Shown here: positions 44,344-55,219 of the stretch, piece after piece | Numbering within the stretch: position 1 is the stretch's first letter | Layout: the number at the start of each line of letters is the position of its first letter | Assembly: GCA_001949185.1 (NCBI GenBank) | Contig: BDGG01000008.1 | Span: 493,648 to 557,647 of the forward strand | Length of the DNA stretch: 64,000 nucleotides | Direction: 5' to 3' | Source: Ramazzottius varieornatus | Lineage: Eukaryota; Tardigrada; Eutardigrada; Parachela; Ramazzottiidae | Position numbers and translations under genes: made by a program | The notes under the pieces: model-generated | What the model was told of the DNA's origin: nothing | The model's input: only the letters and a program-made list of their open reading frames with translations | Databases searched by the model: none

Positions 44344-47300
44344 CAATCCCATTTCCATTCACCCTTCTCTTTCATCCTTCTCAAAATTTCTTTGCGTGCT
44401 GCACCCATGAACCGCATGCTCATTCTGGTGGATATCATCAACGGTACCGTCCCCAGTAGCCAGCTCTACAAAACATACAAGATTAGCAAGCCCAAGCCAA
44501 AGCCAACCTAACATCCCACCATGGTCCGAAGCGTCCGCATCCAGACAAAAAAGGAAGCTTTCGCCCGCATCAAAGACAAACCTGTAAAGCATGCGAGTAA
44601 TGTCCATGAGTCCGCGTGAAGTATCCCACGGTGTTCAGGCAACTTCGGGCGTACTTGAACGAGTCAATGATCAACAGGTTAGTTTCTGGCTTGCCAGACA
44701 TATTGGTCGCAACGACGAAAGGTTGGATCGACTACAACGAAAACAGAAACATTGACAAAACTACAGCGTGACTTTCGAAGAAGGAAGATATAAGGTCTGT
44801 CTGGTAGTCCATACCTGAATTATTAATCCTTGGTCGCGGTACTCCATGTCCATTGCTAGTGATAGGAAGTTATTGTAGGCCTTGCTGGCTGAGTACAGCG
44901 CGATCAACGGGACTGGTGTATCACCAGCAGCGGATGACAGGTTGATGATGACGCCTTTCTTCCTCTGCACCATTTGAGGCAGGATGATCCTCGACATCTG
45001 TAAGAAAAAGAGAAAAGTAAACCGAAATTCAGGCAAGTTAGAGCGAGCTTGACGTTCCAGCTGACCATTGTCTGGGCCACCATATTACAACGGATGAGAT
45101 CCGTGCAGGCTTTATCCCCTTCCGGTATCAAGTGGAAATGTTCCGGATACTTTTGCATCATTCCCACGTTGTTAACTAAAAACAAAGAACCTTAGTCGAC
45201 AAACATATGCAAAGAGTATCGTTCAATCAGGTCCAAACAATAATGGGAGGCCGGTAAGCAATCTTTGAGGACCTGCTATCTCAAGTGGCGCACTTTTCTT
45301 TGTTTCTGGCTACAGTGCTGAAAATGCATCTTTTTCGGTGGTAACGTGATGTTAGTGAACATTGATTGGTGTTAGAGGACCACGTGACCACCGGAAGGGA
45401 TGATTTTCAGCACTGCAGAAATCTGTGCCACTTGAGGCTTGTCCCGAGATTGTTTGCCGGCCTCTCAGATCATCAACCTACCCAAAGTACCGACTTCCAG
45501 CTTGCTCAGCTCCCTCTTCAGGTAAGGGTACACTTCCTCTTCGACTGATGTAAAGTCTGCCACCAAGATCTTTGTCCTGACATTGTACAGCGTCTCTGCA
45601 AGACATACAGAATTATATAATCGACTGCGAACTTAAATCTCAGTTATTTCCACATAATCTAGCGGTAAACCTGAGCGCAACAATGGTTTGCACCGTATGG
45701 TTCTGTCCAGCTTTCAAGTGTCCGGCAAATTTGACCGGTCAGACATTCTCACGTTAAGTTTCTCCCATTCATCACAGCGCGTTCGATATATCAAGTCATA
45801 GGTGGATCCTATTCGAACGTCCAGAAACATTCCCTCTACTTTAGTCGGCTCCAGATTGCGGCACTTGCTGGGACCAACAGACTTTCTTGCTAAATCTCGC
45901 CGCGGACCTTCATCCGACCTGTAAACCCCTTCCTACGCATCTAGACAACCTTTACAACCGCAACCGCCCTGCGTCGAGTGCGAAACTTCGAGCCTCCGCC
46001 GGAAACTACGACCATCTAAAAAATGGACAATGTCTCCCACTTGGGCCACAGTCTATCGGTTCCATCCGGACCCAACAACACGGATCAAAAAGAGATGAAC
46101 TGGTCTTTCGGTTCCTCCTTTATAATTTGCTTACCGCTCAGCATAACACGACTGACCAGCAGTCTTAAGCTTTTCCTTTTCGTTCGCTACCCCCAACTTC
46201 TACCCCCCTCTCCATCTGTCGCCAGTTTATCCCTGTCGATCGTCCTCGTCGCCCTTTTCCAGTATTCCATCTTACTAATCGACGATCTGTACAACAAATG
46301 GTGGATGGGATGGTCCGTGAGCACACTATTCCGATATGTTGCTCTTACATATTCTGCGGAACTCAGACCAACGGCCATGTGCTGATCGCCAGGAACCGCT
46401 TGCGGGCAGTACTCTTCCGATGTCCAACCGGCAACCCCTCAGACACCGGTTCGCTGACTTCGCTCACCGGTCCATCATTTGCATGCGGCTGTGTCTGCAC
46501 GTATGTTGTCTAGCGGGTATTTTGATGAACACTGTCTGATACCGGAAACCACTGAAAACCCACGGCTACCACGTGACCATGCCTTCCCTAGCAGTCCAGT
46601 CCTTGACCATGCAACTACTCATATTCGATGCACCTATACTGGTTCTCATTCTGTTATACCCTGTCATCTGCTGGAAGCCAGTTATCCAGTGAAAAATCCA
46701 GTGCACCAAAAACGGAAGCCAGAAGAGCTATGGAGCTTCTCGAATACGTTGGAAGATCTAGCCGTCCCGCTACTCCCGTTAAAGCAGTAACGGACCAAGA
46801 TCTAGAGCCGACTAACGCCGTTCCGGAGACTGCTGTCGTTGCCGTAATGGAGAGTCCCGGCACTGCTGCATGCCGCCAAAGTCCCCGGCACGGTCGCTGT
46901 CGGGCTCGAAAAGCAAGGTTTCCGCGCTCTGCTGCTGTACAGTCGGCCAGAAGGGACGCGGTCGAGGACTACTCGTGTTGACCGTCATAACGTTCTCTGA
47001 CCAGTTTCATGATGCAAGTTGATTCTAACTCTTTGAATCGTTTTTGAACCTCGCGGAAAAAATCAGCAGCTATCTCCTTGCTTCCAGAATTAATCGGCAG
47101 GTGGCTTCAGTATCCAACAACGATTCCTGGAAGTTCCATAGAGATCGCGTGCATCTCAAAAAACACACAGAAATGTTTAACCTACACGTACCCGGAAATC
47201 AGTTAGCGGTTTGAGCACCCCACATTTTCGCAGTCGAAATTAGTCACCCGCTAAACAAAAGTTTTAAAAAAACCTCTGCTCATGCTAGATCACTCAAAAA

Positions 47301-48867
47301 TCTGTTGGCGGGGGACAAACTGTTCTTCTCAAATGCCGTTCCGCGTTTGGACATGCAACACTTCAGTTCGGACTGCAGCGAAAAGAAATTCGGTTTTCTC
47401 ATATTTTTCGTTTTTGAGTAAACGATCAACTTCAAGCTAAATTTTATTTGTAAATTTAACCAATCAGTTGTCCAGTGGAAAATGTTCGGGAGTGTGATCT
47501 ATTTTCGTATTTCGACCAAACAATATCGGAATAAAATGTAAATTTTTGGTCGAGAAATGACGGTTTTGTTTTCGATTTCCTCTGAGATCTCCAGGAAGTT
47601 TGCTTAAAACAGGTACACGAAATCGATAGCCCGGAAAGTGGTCTATCAGATATCAAAGCGGTGAAAAATGAGACTGGACATAATAAAGTTTCGCTACCGG
47701 AAGCCGAAGACGGCTGATGGGTGTTTTCCGGGTAGTTCGAGTTTGTTTTCACGTTTTCTGGGTATAAGCAATCTCCACGAAACTTTCAGGGATCGTATTC
47801 GGATGTAGGAACCATCTAGTAATTAAATCCGGAAGCAAGGAGATGATTGCTAGTTTTACGGTAAGATCTCAAAACCGATCCAGAGAACTACAATTACCCT
47901 GTACTGCAGTGGGAATATTCGGGACTGACAGCCCGAATATGTACTCAAAAGCGTCCGTCCTGTACAAACTGATCGCGGTTTTGGACACCATTTGGTTAAC
48001 GCTGACAGTCGCACCACTCCGTACAGCTTTTCGTGAAACGTACTTTCTTCATTTTTTGCTAAGCCAAACCCATTCTGCTCGCTGAATTGTTCCACTCCTA
48101 AAGTCTACTATCACTCCAAAATACTGCACCGAATCACTGCCTCCTTACCATATTCTCTAGATATCTGGAGAATCATATTCTCCAGTGGAGAACATGCCCC
48201 GAATACCTACGTAAACGGAACTGGCACGCAACCACTTCCGGGTTCACACGCATATAGGCCGTAAAGTATACGCAGTCGGGCTAAATCACACCGTAATCTG
48301 GCGCAAGTCCCGTACTGACTAGGAATACACTAAAACTTTGATCAGTACCTAAACAGCCTTTCTATCTCTCTTTCTCACTGGACTTCCGAGTGCTAGCGCA
48401 AACGCGAGACTGTCCGGAAGTCCATTTAAATTTCAGGCAGGCTAGACTCACCAATCTCAGCAGCGACTGTCCGAAGCTTCTTCTCTGTCCGGCTGATTAG
48501 GACGATGTTGCAGCCTCTTCTCGCAAGCTATAAAACCACACATAAAACCTTTTTCATTGAGACAGCGTTACAGACAACTTCTTACGTCGAATGCGTATCC
48601 TTTCCCGATTCCATCTGTAGCACCGGTCACCACTGTAAATGCATGAAATGTACGATGAAACGGTAAGTCAGTAAGTCTGCATACAGCGGCCACTTCACCT
48701 GCCCATTCTCCGAGCTTGGAGAACTGCTGAGTGAGACCCAAAGGTTCTGCAAGGACGAAGACGAAGAAGTTCTTTGCAACGAAATAGATCGTTTTGAGGA
48801 CGAATAGCACGGCAATGCTATTCGGAACGAAGAGGAACAAAGTCCACTGCCAGCTGTCGGAAGCCAT
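44344..48867 (-). CDS. HSD17B12: Very-long-chain 3-oxoacyl-CoA reductase
   Basis: ER membrane short-chain dehydrogenase that reduces 3-ketoacyl-CoA in fatty-acid elongation and may act on steroids. The ATG at 48867 starts an N-terminal membrane anchor (LFLFVPNSIAVLFVL). The next exons give VVTGATDGIGKGYAFD (cofactor site), ARRGCNIVLISRTEKKL, VADFTSVEEE, NNVGMM, and the catalytic INLSSAAGD with YSASKAYNNF. The tail includes KYARSCLNTVGYFTRTHGHYSHALQ-type sequence and a basic end with stop at 44344-44346. A lysine-rich C-terminus fits ER retention. Most introns are short, but the one between AAEIG and ETLYNV (about 45600-48451) is 2.85 kb and holds a GPCR-like remnant and a palindromic element with an insertion lies in the next one. 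Confidence 0.88.
45246..45475. repeat. Palindromic element, copy 10, split by an insertion
   Basis: Left half GGGAGGCCGGTAAGCAATC...CAAGTGGCGCAC and right half CTGTGCCACTTGAGG...GATTGTTTGCCGGCCTC are separated by the 103-bp insertion at 45313-45415. It lies in an HSD17B12 intron. Confidence 0.75.
45313..45415. mobile_element. 103-bp mariner-like MITE nested in copy 10
   Basis: Inverted ends CAGTGCTGAAAATGCATC and GATGATTTTCAGCACTG, with a second inverted pair TCGGTGGT/ACCACCGG inside. The left flank is TA and the right flank CA, consistent with a decayed TA target duplication. CAGTG termini fit Tc1/mariner-type ends. No coding capacity. Confidence 0.6.
45887..46981 (+). pseudogene. GPCR-like remnant inside HSD17B12 intron
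   Basis: Opposite in strand to the host gene. In one frame (46023-46385) there is a hydrophobic helix SLSIVLVALFQYSILL followed by KWWMGW. In a second frame (46298-) there is YIFCGTQTNGHVLIARNRL, reading like TM3 with an NR motif at its cytoplasmic end. In a third (46336-) there is SIICMRLCLHVCCLAGILM. The segments follow one another in the order of a rhodopsin-like receptor but in three different frames, so the gene is broken by at least two shifts unless introns explain it. Downstream frames to 46981 are Ser/Pro/Arg-rich and uncertain. Confidence 0.4.
46982..48451. other. Rest of the large HSD17B12 intron
   Basis: No coding signal. There is a small inverted repeat around 48155-48195 (TCTGGAGAATCATATTCTCCAG) and otherwise unremarkable sequence. 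Confidence 0.4.
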
Positions 48868-49680
48868 ATTCCACTGTGCAGTATGTTGCTGCTTGAAAGC
48901 GGAGTAACCCGGTCAGTCGGTGTGGACCGTCCGGTGATCTGGAGGGCGGAGAGAATCGTTATGATAATTATGGAAAAAATGGTACAATAGTTGGCTGTTG
49001 GCTTGAAAGTTCTCTAACTCACCTTGATAGCCGTCTCGACAGTCGCGTACTCACAACCAGGAAGACGGATGCGGAGGTAGTCCGACAATAACAACAGCGA
49101 ATCTGTTTCTGTTTGTCGTGCACTCTGAGCTCTAGAGATCGAGTCCGGACTCCGGAGTTTGAACTTCCGGTCGTAATTTGGGACTGCAGCTGGAGATTCG
49201 TGAGATTGCGATTCTGAGATTTCAGGCGTTTCCACTCATGCAGTCATGTTACGTCTTCCCCTGATTGGAATCCCAGCTTATCTCTTACTAAGTTGAACGA
49301 GAATACTACTAACGAAATGCTAATTTGCTAAACTTCGTGTTGCTGAGTTGATTGTCAATCAACTCAGCAGCTACGAAGTCTAGCTAACTTTAGCAGCTCA
49401 TCAGTGCCGTTGTACATGTCCGTTCGAGTTTCGAGTTCTGGAGTTCTTGGAACTTGTAGATTGGTTGCTCTGCAGTCTGGACTATTTTCCTTCCACGTTG
49501 GTGAAGTGCGGGAGGTGATGTTCTTGAAATACGGAAAGCAATGTAACGCTTCAGCTGGACTGCATGAGGAATGGGCTGTAGTAACAGAGGTAAGGGGGAC
49601 TACAGCACGTGATACAGGTTTTATGATTGTAACTTATGGTTCTTTTCCAGCAGCGGAAATCGTCCTCGAAGATCTAAACT
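48868..49680. other. Divergent promoter region, HSD17B12 and fucosyltransferase
   Basis: Both genes point outward from here. The minus-strand frame 49014-49235 has no ATG start and is probably 5' UTR of HSD17B12. The hairpin at 49332-49379 is listed separately. Confidence 0.45.
49332..49379. repeat. Strong DNA/RNA hairpin
   Basis: A perfect palindrome GCTGAGTTGATTG-T-CAATCAACTCAGC at 49342-49368 is flanked by outer inverted arms ACTTCGT (49332-49338) and ACGAAGT (49373-49379). It could be a transposon end, or an element in the 5' leader or promoter of the fucosyltransferase gene. Confidence 0.7.
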
Positions 49681-51219
49681 ATGCCAGTAGAAGTTGTTCG
49701 TATCCTTGGAAGCCCTACGATTCCGCGAAGAATGTTCCTGTCGCGCGCCTTCTCCAAATGGGCGATCGGAGGAGTAGCATTGCTGGTCCTCGTCCTATAC
49801 ATTCTGTCGATATATGCCCCATCAGTATCCCCGCTGGCCACATCCTTTCTCTCATCGGTTGACCCATTGGTCTCCGGAATAACTGGCGAAATTTCAGCAA
49901 GAAAGATGAGTTCTGGCAGCGATGTGAACTTGTTTCCGGTGGATCCGGCCTCCAATAAACTGGTTCTGTTCTGGACGGCCTTCTTCAGCGAACCTGACTC
50001 GCGCGGCGCGATGGGCAGGCAGCTGTTCGCTGGATGTCCCATCAACCAATGTGAAGCCACGAAGGACCAAGGTACGTTAGAAAGATCGGAAGCGTTCCGA
50101 GGGTAATCGATTGATATTTCGGTAGGTCTTGCTGACAAAAGTAGCGCTATCGTTTTCCACGCGTTAGATATCAACTCTAACCATCTTCCTGGTCCACGAA
50201 GGCCCGACCAACATTACGTGTTTCTCCTGGGTGAATCTCCGGCGAATATCTCACCGACTCGTATACAAAGTACCCCGGAGAACTTCTTCGACATGACATT
50301 CACGTACCTGCTGGACTCTGACGTTCTCGGACATTACGCGTACAGTGTCCCGTTACAAACAGAACCGACCAACTTCGCCGCCGGGAAGAAGAAGCTGGTC
50401 GCGTGGTTCGTTAGTAACTGCCACACTCAAAGCAAACGGGAGGATGTTGTCAAAGAGTTGCAGAAGTATATACAGATTGACGTGTATGGAAAGTGTGGAC
50501 CGTTGAAATGCCCGCGAACGTCCGAAGCTTCGTGTAACGCTATGCTGCGAACGGACTACAAGTTCTACTTGGCTTTCGAAAACAGGTACGATAGACAACT
50601 GTCAGAGACAGTGAGCTCGGGAGCAAAGTCGATAAGCTTGTTTTCCGAAGCGACGCGCATTTACAGTGTTATTCGCTGGAAGCGTGCGCCACTTGGACCA
50701 ACGATCATGACCAGTGGGCGTCCCGAGCTCCCAGTTCACTAGTTGTAATTAAATATGCTAGAAATTATTGATGTTCGGTCTCATGGGGATTTTACTTGCA
50801 GTATTTGCGAAGATTACGTGACGGAGAAGTTTACCAACGCTTTGGCGAACTTCGTGGTGCCGATTGCTTTTAATGGTGCGAACATGACAATATTTCCTTC
50901 CAATTCTTTCATTAACCTGGAGGACTATTCTTCGACCGAAGAACTTGCCGAGTACCTAAAGTACCTTGATAAGAACGATACAGCGTATAATGCCCTGATG
51001 CAGTGGCGGTATAACTCAACTCTGATAAGCTCAAGCGGCAGGTTCTCTCCTGCCAGAGGCTCCTGGTGTCAGTTGTGTGAGCGTTTACATGATCCTGGAT
51101 ACCGGTCGACTCCTTACAAAGATGCGTCACAGTGGTTTATGAACAGGGGAAAATGTAGGAGTTTACAAAGACCGGTACGCAGTAGCGGGTCTTCAGACAA
51201 GGTTTTACGTTCCCCGTAG
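49681..51219 (+). CDS. Alpha-1,3-fucosyltransferase (GT10)
   Basis: Exons 49681-50071, 50126-50585 and 50802-51219 join in phase to 422 residues. A type II Golgi enzyme: short cytoplasmic tail, anchor WAIGGVALLVLVLYILSIY, stem, then the catalytic domain. GT10 marks are FDMTFTYLLDSDV, VAWFVSNCHT, IDVYGKCG, KFYLAFENS joined across the intron to ICEDYVTEKF, PIAFNG, INLEDY, and a C-terminal WCQLCERL Cys pair. The family transfers fucose from GDP-Fuc to GlcNAc of N-glycans or Lewis-type structures; which acceptor is used cannot be told here. The second intron holds a palindromic element. Confidence 0.88.
50612..50732. repeat. Palindromic element, copy 11 (fucosyltransferase intron)
   Basis: GAGCTCGGGAGCAAAGTCGATAAG on the left, core GAAGCGACGCGCA and CGTGCGCCACTTGG, right end GGGCGTCCCGAGCTC. 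It fills more than half of the second intron. Confidence 0.75.
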
Positions 51220-51487
51220 TCTAAAGTTTTTGACCGAGAACGATTTCCTTAAATAACGAGGCAATTTTAGCAGCTGTGATATTCATCGGAATTTTCCCCT
51301 AAGATGTGCTCTCTTTCCATTTGTTTACCAGTTGGATTTACTGCAGGTGTTTTTCTCCGCAACCGGTGTTTGTTTTATCTGCAGCCGACGGCAAGTCTTT
51401 GGATTTGATTCGGAGGTTTGTCGTTTGAAGTTGTGACCCGAACGACTAAAAGGGTTTTACTCGCTCAAACAAAACGCTCCTGTGAGA
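51220..51487. other. Convergent 3' region
   Basis: 3' UTRs of the fucosyltransferase (+) and the BRF2-like gene (-); nothing else seen. Confidence 0.4.
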
Positions 51488-52651
51488 TTAGTTCTCGATG
51501 TCGGACAAGCTGATAGGTACACGGCTGGAAAGCTCAACAAGCAGACTCTCAGAGTCATACAGCTCCATAAACTTGACAAAATCTCTGACATGGTCCAGTA
51601 CAAACCTGGAAGTATGGTTCGCAACATTAGTATCAAACTCCTTGGAAAAAATCTGTATAATCTCAACAATCCTAGCTTCTAGTCGACTCCACCGAGATCG
51701 AAAATCAAGCTGGTTCATTTTACAAAAGGTCTGCAGTGTGGTGTGTACTGACGAGCCACGAGCAGGAAACTTGTAATGTAAAAGAAATCCAACCACCAGC
51801 GTGAGGTCTGTTTTCAGTTCCTCGTTAATGATCCGCAAGCGACAAAAACTGGCAACGAGGAGTTCGGTTTCCTCCGCCAGGTACGTACTTGAGGACCGAA
51901 GTATCGACAGAACTTCTTCGAAGCTGTGGACGATAACCAAACAACTGCCGTCTGCTTCTTTCACTTGACCAGGATGCCCAACCGCCTTCTGGAGGTTCAT
52001 GTAGGCTTTCAAGAGCGAGCTCTTTTGCACTTCAGCGATTTCGGCTAGTTTGCTCGAAGTGATCGCCAATCCATCCCGTTGGCAGACCCAATATATACAG
52101 GCGGCCCCGAGGACCGGGGCAGCTTCATGTGACACTTTGATCTTGGTAGGAATTCCGTCTTGTCCCTGCCAAAGCACAAACATTCCGAATGGACAACCGA
52201 AGTGACACAACCAGAAGTAACACCATACCTTTCCTTGTAGTCGTCCGTAATGACGATTGTTATACCACAGCTCTTTAGCTTCTTTGGTTAAGGACGAATG
52301 TAATCCGAGCTTGGCGGATAAATTTTCCAACGAAGCGGAAATGGTTGAGTACAGAATGGACCCACGGTCTGCCAGAGTACGACGATACGCTTCGCCTTCT
52401 TTGCTGTCTTCTTTCCGCAAAGCTGTTAGCAGATGTCGACTCTGGACGGCGGGATCTGCCAGGATGGCAGACCAGTGGTCTCCAGATACCGTGTTTCGCT
52501 GTTCGAAGTTTTCTCCACTGGATCCCGGGTCTTGAATGGCAGCATCCGCGACCACCATCCCGCATTCGGTGCAGACGATCTGACATTCAGTGTCCTCCGT
52601 CGTTTCAGTTATGGACTGGCACTGTAAACAGTATGCCGCGCTGGCAGCCAT
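51488..52651 (-). CDS. BRF2: TFIIB-family factor, BRF2-like (TFIIIB subunit)
   Basis: ATG at 52651-52649, one 63-bp intron at 52228-52166 (minus-strand donor GTATGG, acceptor TTTGGCAG), 366 residues. The N-terminus has a zinc ribbon, YCLQCQS paired with VCTECGMVV. Two cyclin-like repeats follow; the first contains RHYGRLQGK, then PVLGAACIYWVCQRDGLAITSSKL-type sequence, which matches the BRF2 pattern better than BRF1 or TFIIB. BRF2 recruits Pol III to type 3 promoters such as U6. A long C-terminal part is present without recognised motifs. The 63-bp intron is a multiple of three and has no stop, so the unspliced frame also reads through. Confidence 0.75.
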   Translation of the reverse strand: MAASAAYCLQCQSITETTEDTECQIVCTECGMVVADAAIQDPGSSGENFEQRNTVSGDHWSAILADPAVQSRHLLTALRKEDSKEGEAYRRTLADRGSILYSTISASLENLSAKLGLHSSLTKEAKELWYNNRHYGRLQGKVWCYFWLCHFGCPFGMFVLWQGQDGIPTKIKVSHEAAPVLGAACIYWVCQRDGLAITSSKLAEIAEVQKSSLLKAYMNLQKAVGHPGQVKEADGSCLVIVHSFEEVLSILRSSSTYLAEETELLVASFCRLRIINEELKTDLTLVVGFLLHYKFPARGSSVHTTLQTFCKMNQLDFRSRWSRLEARIVEIIQIFSKEFDTNVANHTSRFVLDHVRDFVKFMELYDSESLLVELSSRVPISLSDIEN

Positions 52652-52860
52652 CCTGTTGATGGAGATCCGCTGTTCTCGAAGGACGCAGATAGATTTCGAA
52701 TCCTGAGGACTGGAGGAAACGGAAGTGGAAGCTGGTTCAGCAGTGACTCGTGATTCGTGAATAAGGGCTTTCAAAAATAAGGTTCGCTCGGTGGTGTAAT
52801 TATCCCTATCTTTTTGTTGGCTCCGCCCTCTATTCATTTCCAGCAATCCAACCAAATTAT

Positions 52861-53540
52861 ACCAACAGACTTATTGTGGCAATGCTCATCATTGAGAAAG
52901 ACGTGGTTTTCTGGTCGGATTCTGCAGAGCACAAGTCCATAAAGAAACGGATCTTTGAGCAATCATAATTTCCAAACTGCCTTAAATTTGTGGATGGAAC
53001 TCTGATAGCTTTCGCTAAGAAGCCCAACAGGGAAGGCTCGGACCACTTCAATCATAAGTCCAGGTATGGAATCAAAACTCCAATTGCATGTGACGATGTG
53101 AAGCGGATCAGGTATTTGACGGCGGGATATTGTGGGTCCGCGCAAGTCAACCGCGTATTCGCCATTTCCAAGCTCTCCAGGTTTCCTTATGAGTTCTTCA
53201 GCGGCGGAGAAAACATACTGGCTGAAAGTACGTACACGAACACTTCCAACGTCACTTGCTCCTACAGCAAACTTGCCGCTTTGCGGGAGGAGAAAGAGCA
53301 GTTCAACTGTGGACTATCGCAGGTTCGTATCAAGGTTGAACACTGCAATGGTGTGCTGAACAACATATTCCAGAGCCTGAGGACTACGAGGCGTTCTGAA
53401 AGAACGGAAGAACGTTTACTGGTTTCGTGCTTGCCGCATTCTGCACAATCTACTGACGCAAGACTACTACAACCCTGAGTGGAATGATGATTCAGAGGAA
53501 GAGCAAGACTCGGAAGCGGAAGGAAATCGTTCAGCTATTT
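52861..53540 (+). pseudogene. Harbinger DDE transposase remnant
   Basis: In one frame: HKSIKKRIFEQS, an in-frame TAA at 52966-52968, then FPNCLKFVDGTLIAFAKKPN, YGIKTPIACDD, YCGSAQVNRVF, SKLSRFPYEFF, and RIKVEHCNGVLNN. The first and second catalytic blocks are recognisable. Near 53380 the frame shifts; the other frame continues with the typical C-terminal ILHNLLTQDYYN. There is no upstream N-terminal domain. The stop, the shift and the missing 5' end mean it cannot make an active transposase. Confidence 0.82.
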
Positions 53541-53582
53541 AAAGAATGTTGGTAACTGAGGGAAACCAGAAGAGAGAGTCCA

Positions 53583-54837
53583 TTAAACAAGAGATACGAG
53601 ATGCACATTTTTACGTGGAATAACTATTGCTGAAGATCTTTCTTCTCTTGCTGCTGTTTTTTGCTCGCAAGTTAAATTTGTAACCAGAGCTTTGCGGACT
53701 GCGCTTCGTCCTGCTTCGGGTTCTAGTCGGTGCGCGCCCGGTGCTCCCGTGCGTTCTTCGTGCTGATATTCAGCTGCCTTTTCTAGTGCCGGACTTGTTC
53801 TGCGGGATATATCGATCTTCTTGGCTTCCAAATCCAGCTTCCTGCACTCGCAGCCTTCGACTGCCCAGTCGTAGCTGAGGAACTTCCTTTGTGCGGAGAA
53901 GGGCTTCTTATTTGCGCTCAGAGTCAATGGAACCTTCTGTTCGGTTTTCTTCCACTTTCCGCAGCCTGCTCTAGCCTTGGAATTATCATCTGACGATGAA
54001 TATGAACCTAGAAGGACTGTTACTGGTTTCTTGTTCGACGTCGAAGCTCCAGGTTGTGCTGCCGAAAGTTCTAGTGCATCAAGCCTTCCGGATAACGTTC
54101 ATCAGCAAACATATGGGCTACCATAGACAATACGTCTAGATCGAGTAGGTAAGCTTCCAGATCCTGTCCGCTGCTCATTAATAACTGCTCTGCATCGTCT
54201 GTTGTGTCCGTATTGTCTGCTGCATACGGCGTAACCCTTTTGGGACTCTCACGGAATACACGATGTGAGCGGCTCCAGAAGGGACAAGCTTGTTCCACCT
54301 TATCTAGAAATAGTAGACAGGTAATTAGATTAAGAAAAGATGAAACTTGGGATTATGAGCGGTGCACCTCTGCTTGCAATTAAAAGTCCAACTTTCACCA
54401 CTTCGAAACCCATTGCGCTCAATAAACAATCAAATACCCTCAAGATAAAACGGAATAATCGCTTGATTGCTTGACAAGTCTGACCAGGCTTTTGGCAGTA
54501 AAAAAGCTGGTCAGCAAGTTGATTTACTTGGATAGCCTGAGACTGAACATACCTTTGTGTGTGATGATCCACTGTTTGATATCTTTTGTCACACCTTCTC
54601 CCGGTAAGAGCGCTCAAAGGATGTAAGCTTGAACCTGACAGAATCTACGGACACGTTGTCGATGCCATTATCTTTCAAATAATCCACAATCGATCGTGGT
54701 ACTGCCATCTGCGTGTCATTAGACGTCTTCTTCTGACCGACAGCCGTCTGGGTCTCAGCGCAGCGCCACTTAGCCCATTTGCCTCGCTCTTCGATCCACT
54801 GCAAAAGGCAGTCCTGAGCGGCGGTGTTGGTCATCAA
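53583..54837 (-). pseudogene. Harbinger accessory Myb/SANT-like protein
   Basis: The 54837-54589 frame begins with a helical DNA-binding-like segment (QDCLLQWIEERGKWAKWR, and IVDYLKDNGIDNVSVDSVR). Two further frames, 54298-54071 (acidic, DNTDTTDDAEQLL) and 53927-53583 (basic/acidic coiled), follow in order and may be later exons. Harbinger elements encode such a partner protein that brings the transposase to DNA and nucleus. Splicing between blocks was not established and the piece may be decayed like the transposase. Confidence 0.55.
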
Positions 54838-55219
54838 AACTGTGGTCCACGAGGCTTGGGATTGCGCTTTCGGGTGGCTTCGACGAAAGGAGCACTCGGC
54901 CCCAGATGTAACTGCGAACTTGCTGGTTTAGGCCGGATGGGCTGTAGCGGTGGCATGTTTATTTGAGCATCAGAAAAAAGCCAGAACGGTATTAAAGAAG
55001 GGAAGACTTGGAGAAAGACTAGATTACAGAAATAGCGTCGGCAAAACGAATCTGAAACTGCAAATTTCGTCAGCTGTTGGGATTACGAGTCGCTGCGGAG
55101 TAGGTCGTAATTACACCGAAAAGTTGGTGGAATGTGAGTTTTGGTGGAACGGATGGCCCCATCGTGAGATGCGGGCGGAGCCAATTCCACCAACGGTGGA
55201 ATCTATCTCTGTAAGCCCT

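Larger units (their letters stand above)
52764..55219. mobile_element. Decayed PIF/Harbinger DNA transposon
   Basis: Ends AGGGCTTTCAAAA (left) and TCTGTAAGCCCT (right), flanked by TA on both sides, span 2456 bp. Inside are a DDE transposase remnant on + and a Myb/SANT-like protein on -, in convergent order, the usual two-gene layout of Harbinger elements. Only ~100 bp separates the left end from the transposase, so its 5' part is deleted. Subterminal sequence near 55080-55120 contains an imperfect version of the palindrome seen in the 431-bp MITE. It sits between BRF2 and 53BP1 without disrupting either. Confidence 0.82.

Noticed and set aside
49014-49235. Minus-strand frame of 73 codons upstream of HSD17B12
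   Set aside because: No ATG; TGA directly precedes the GTG that opens it. More likely 5' UTR exon.
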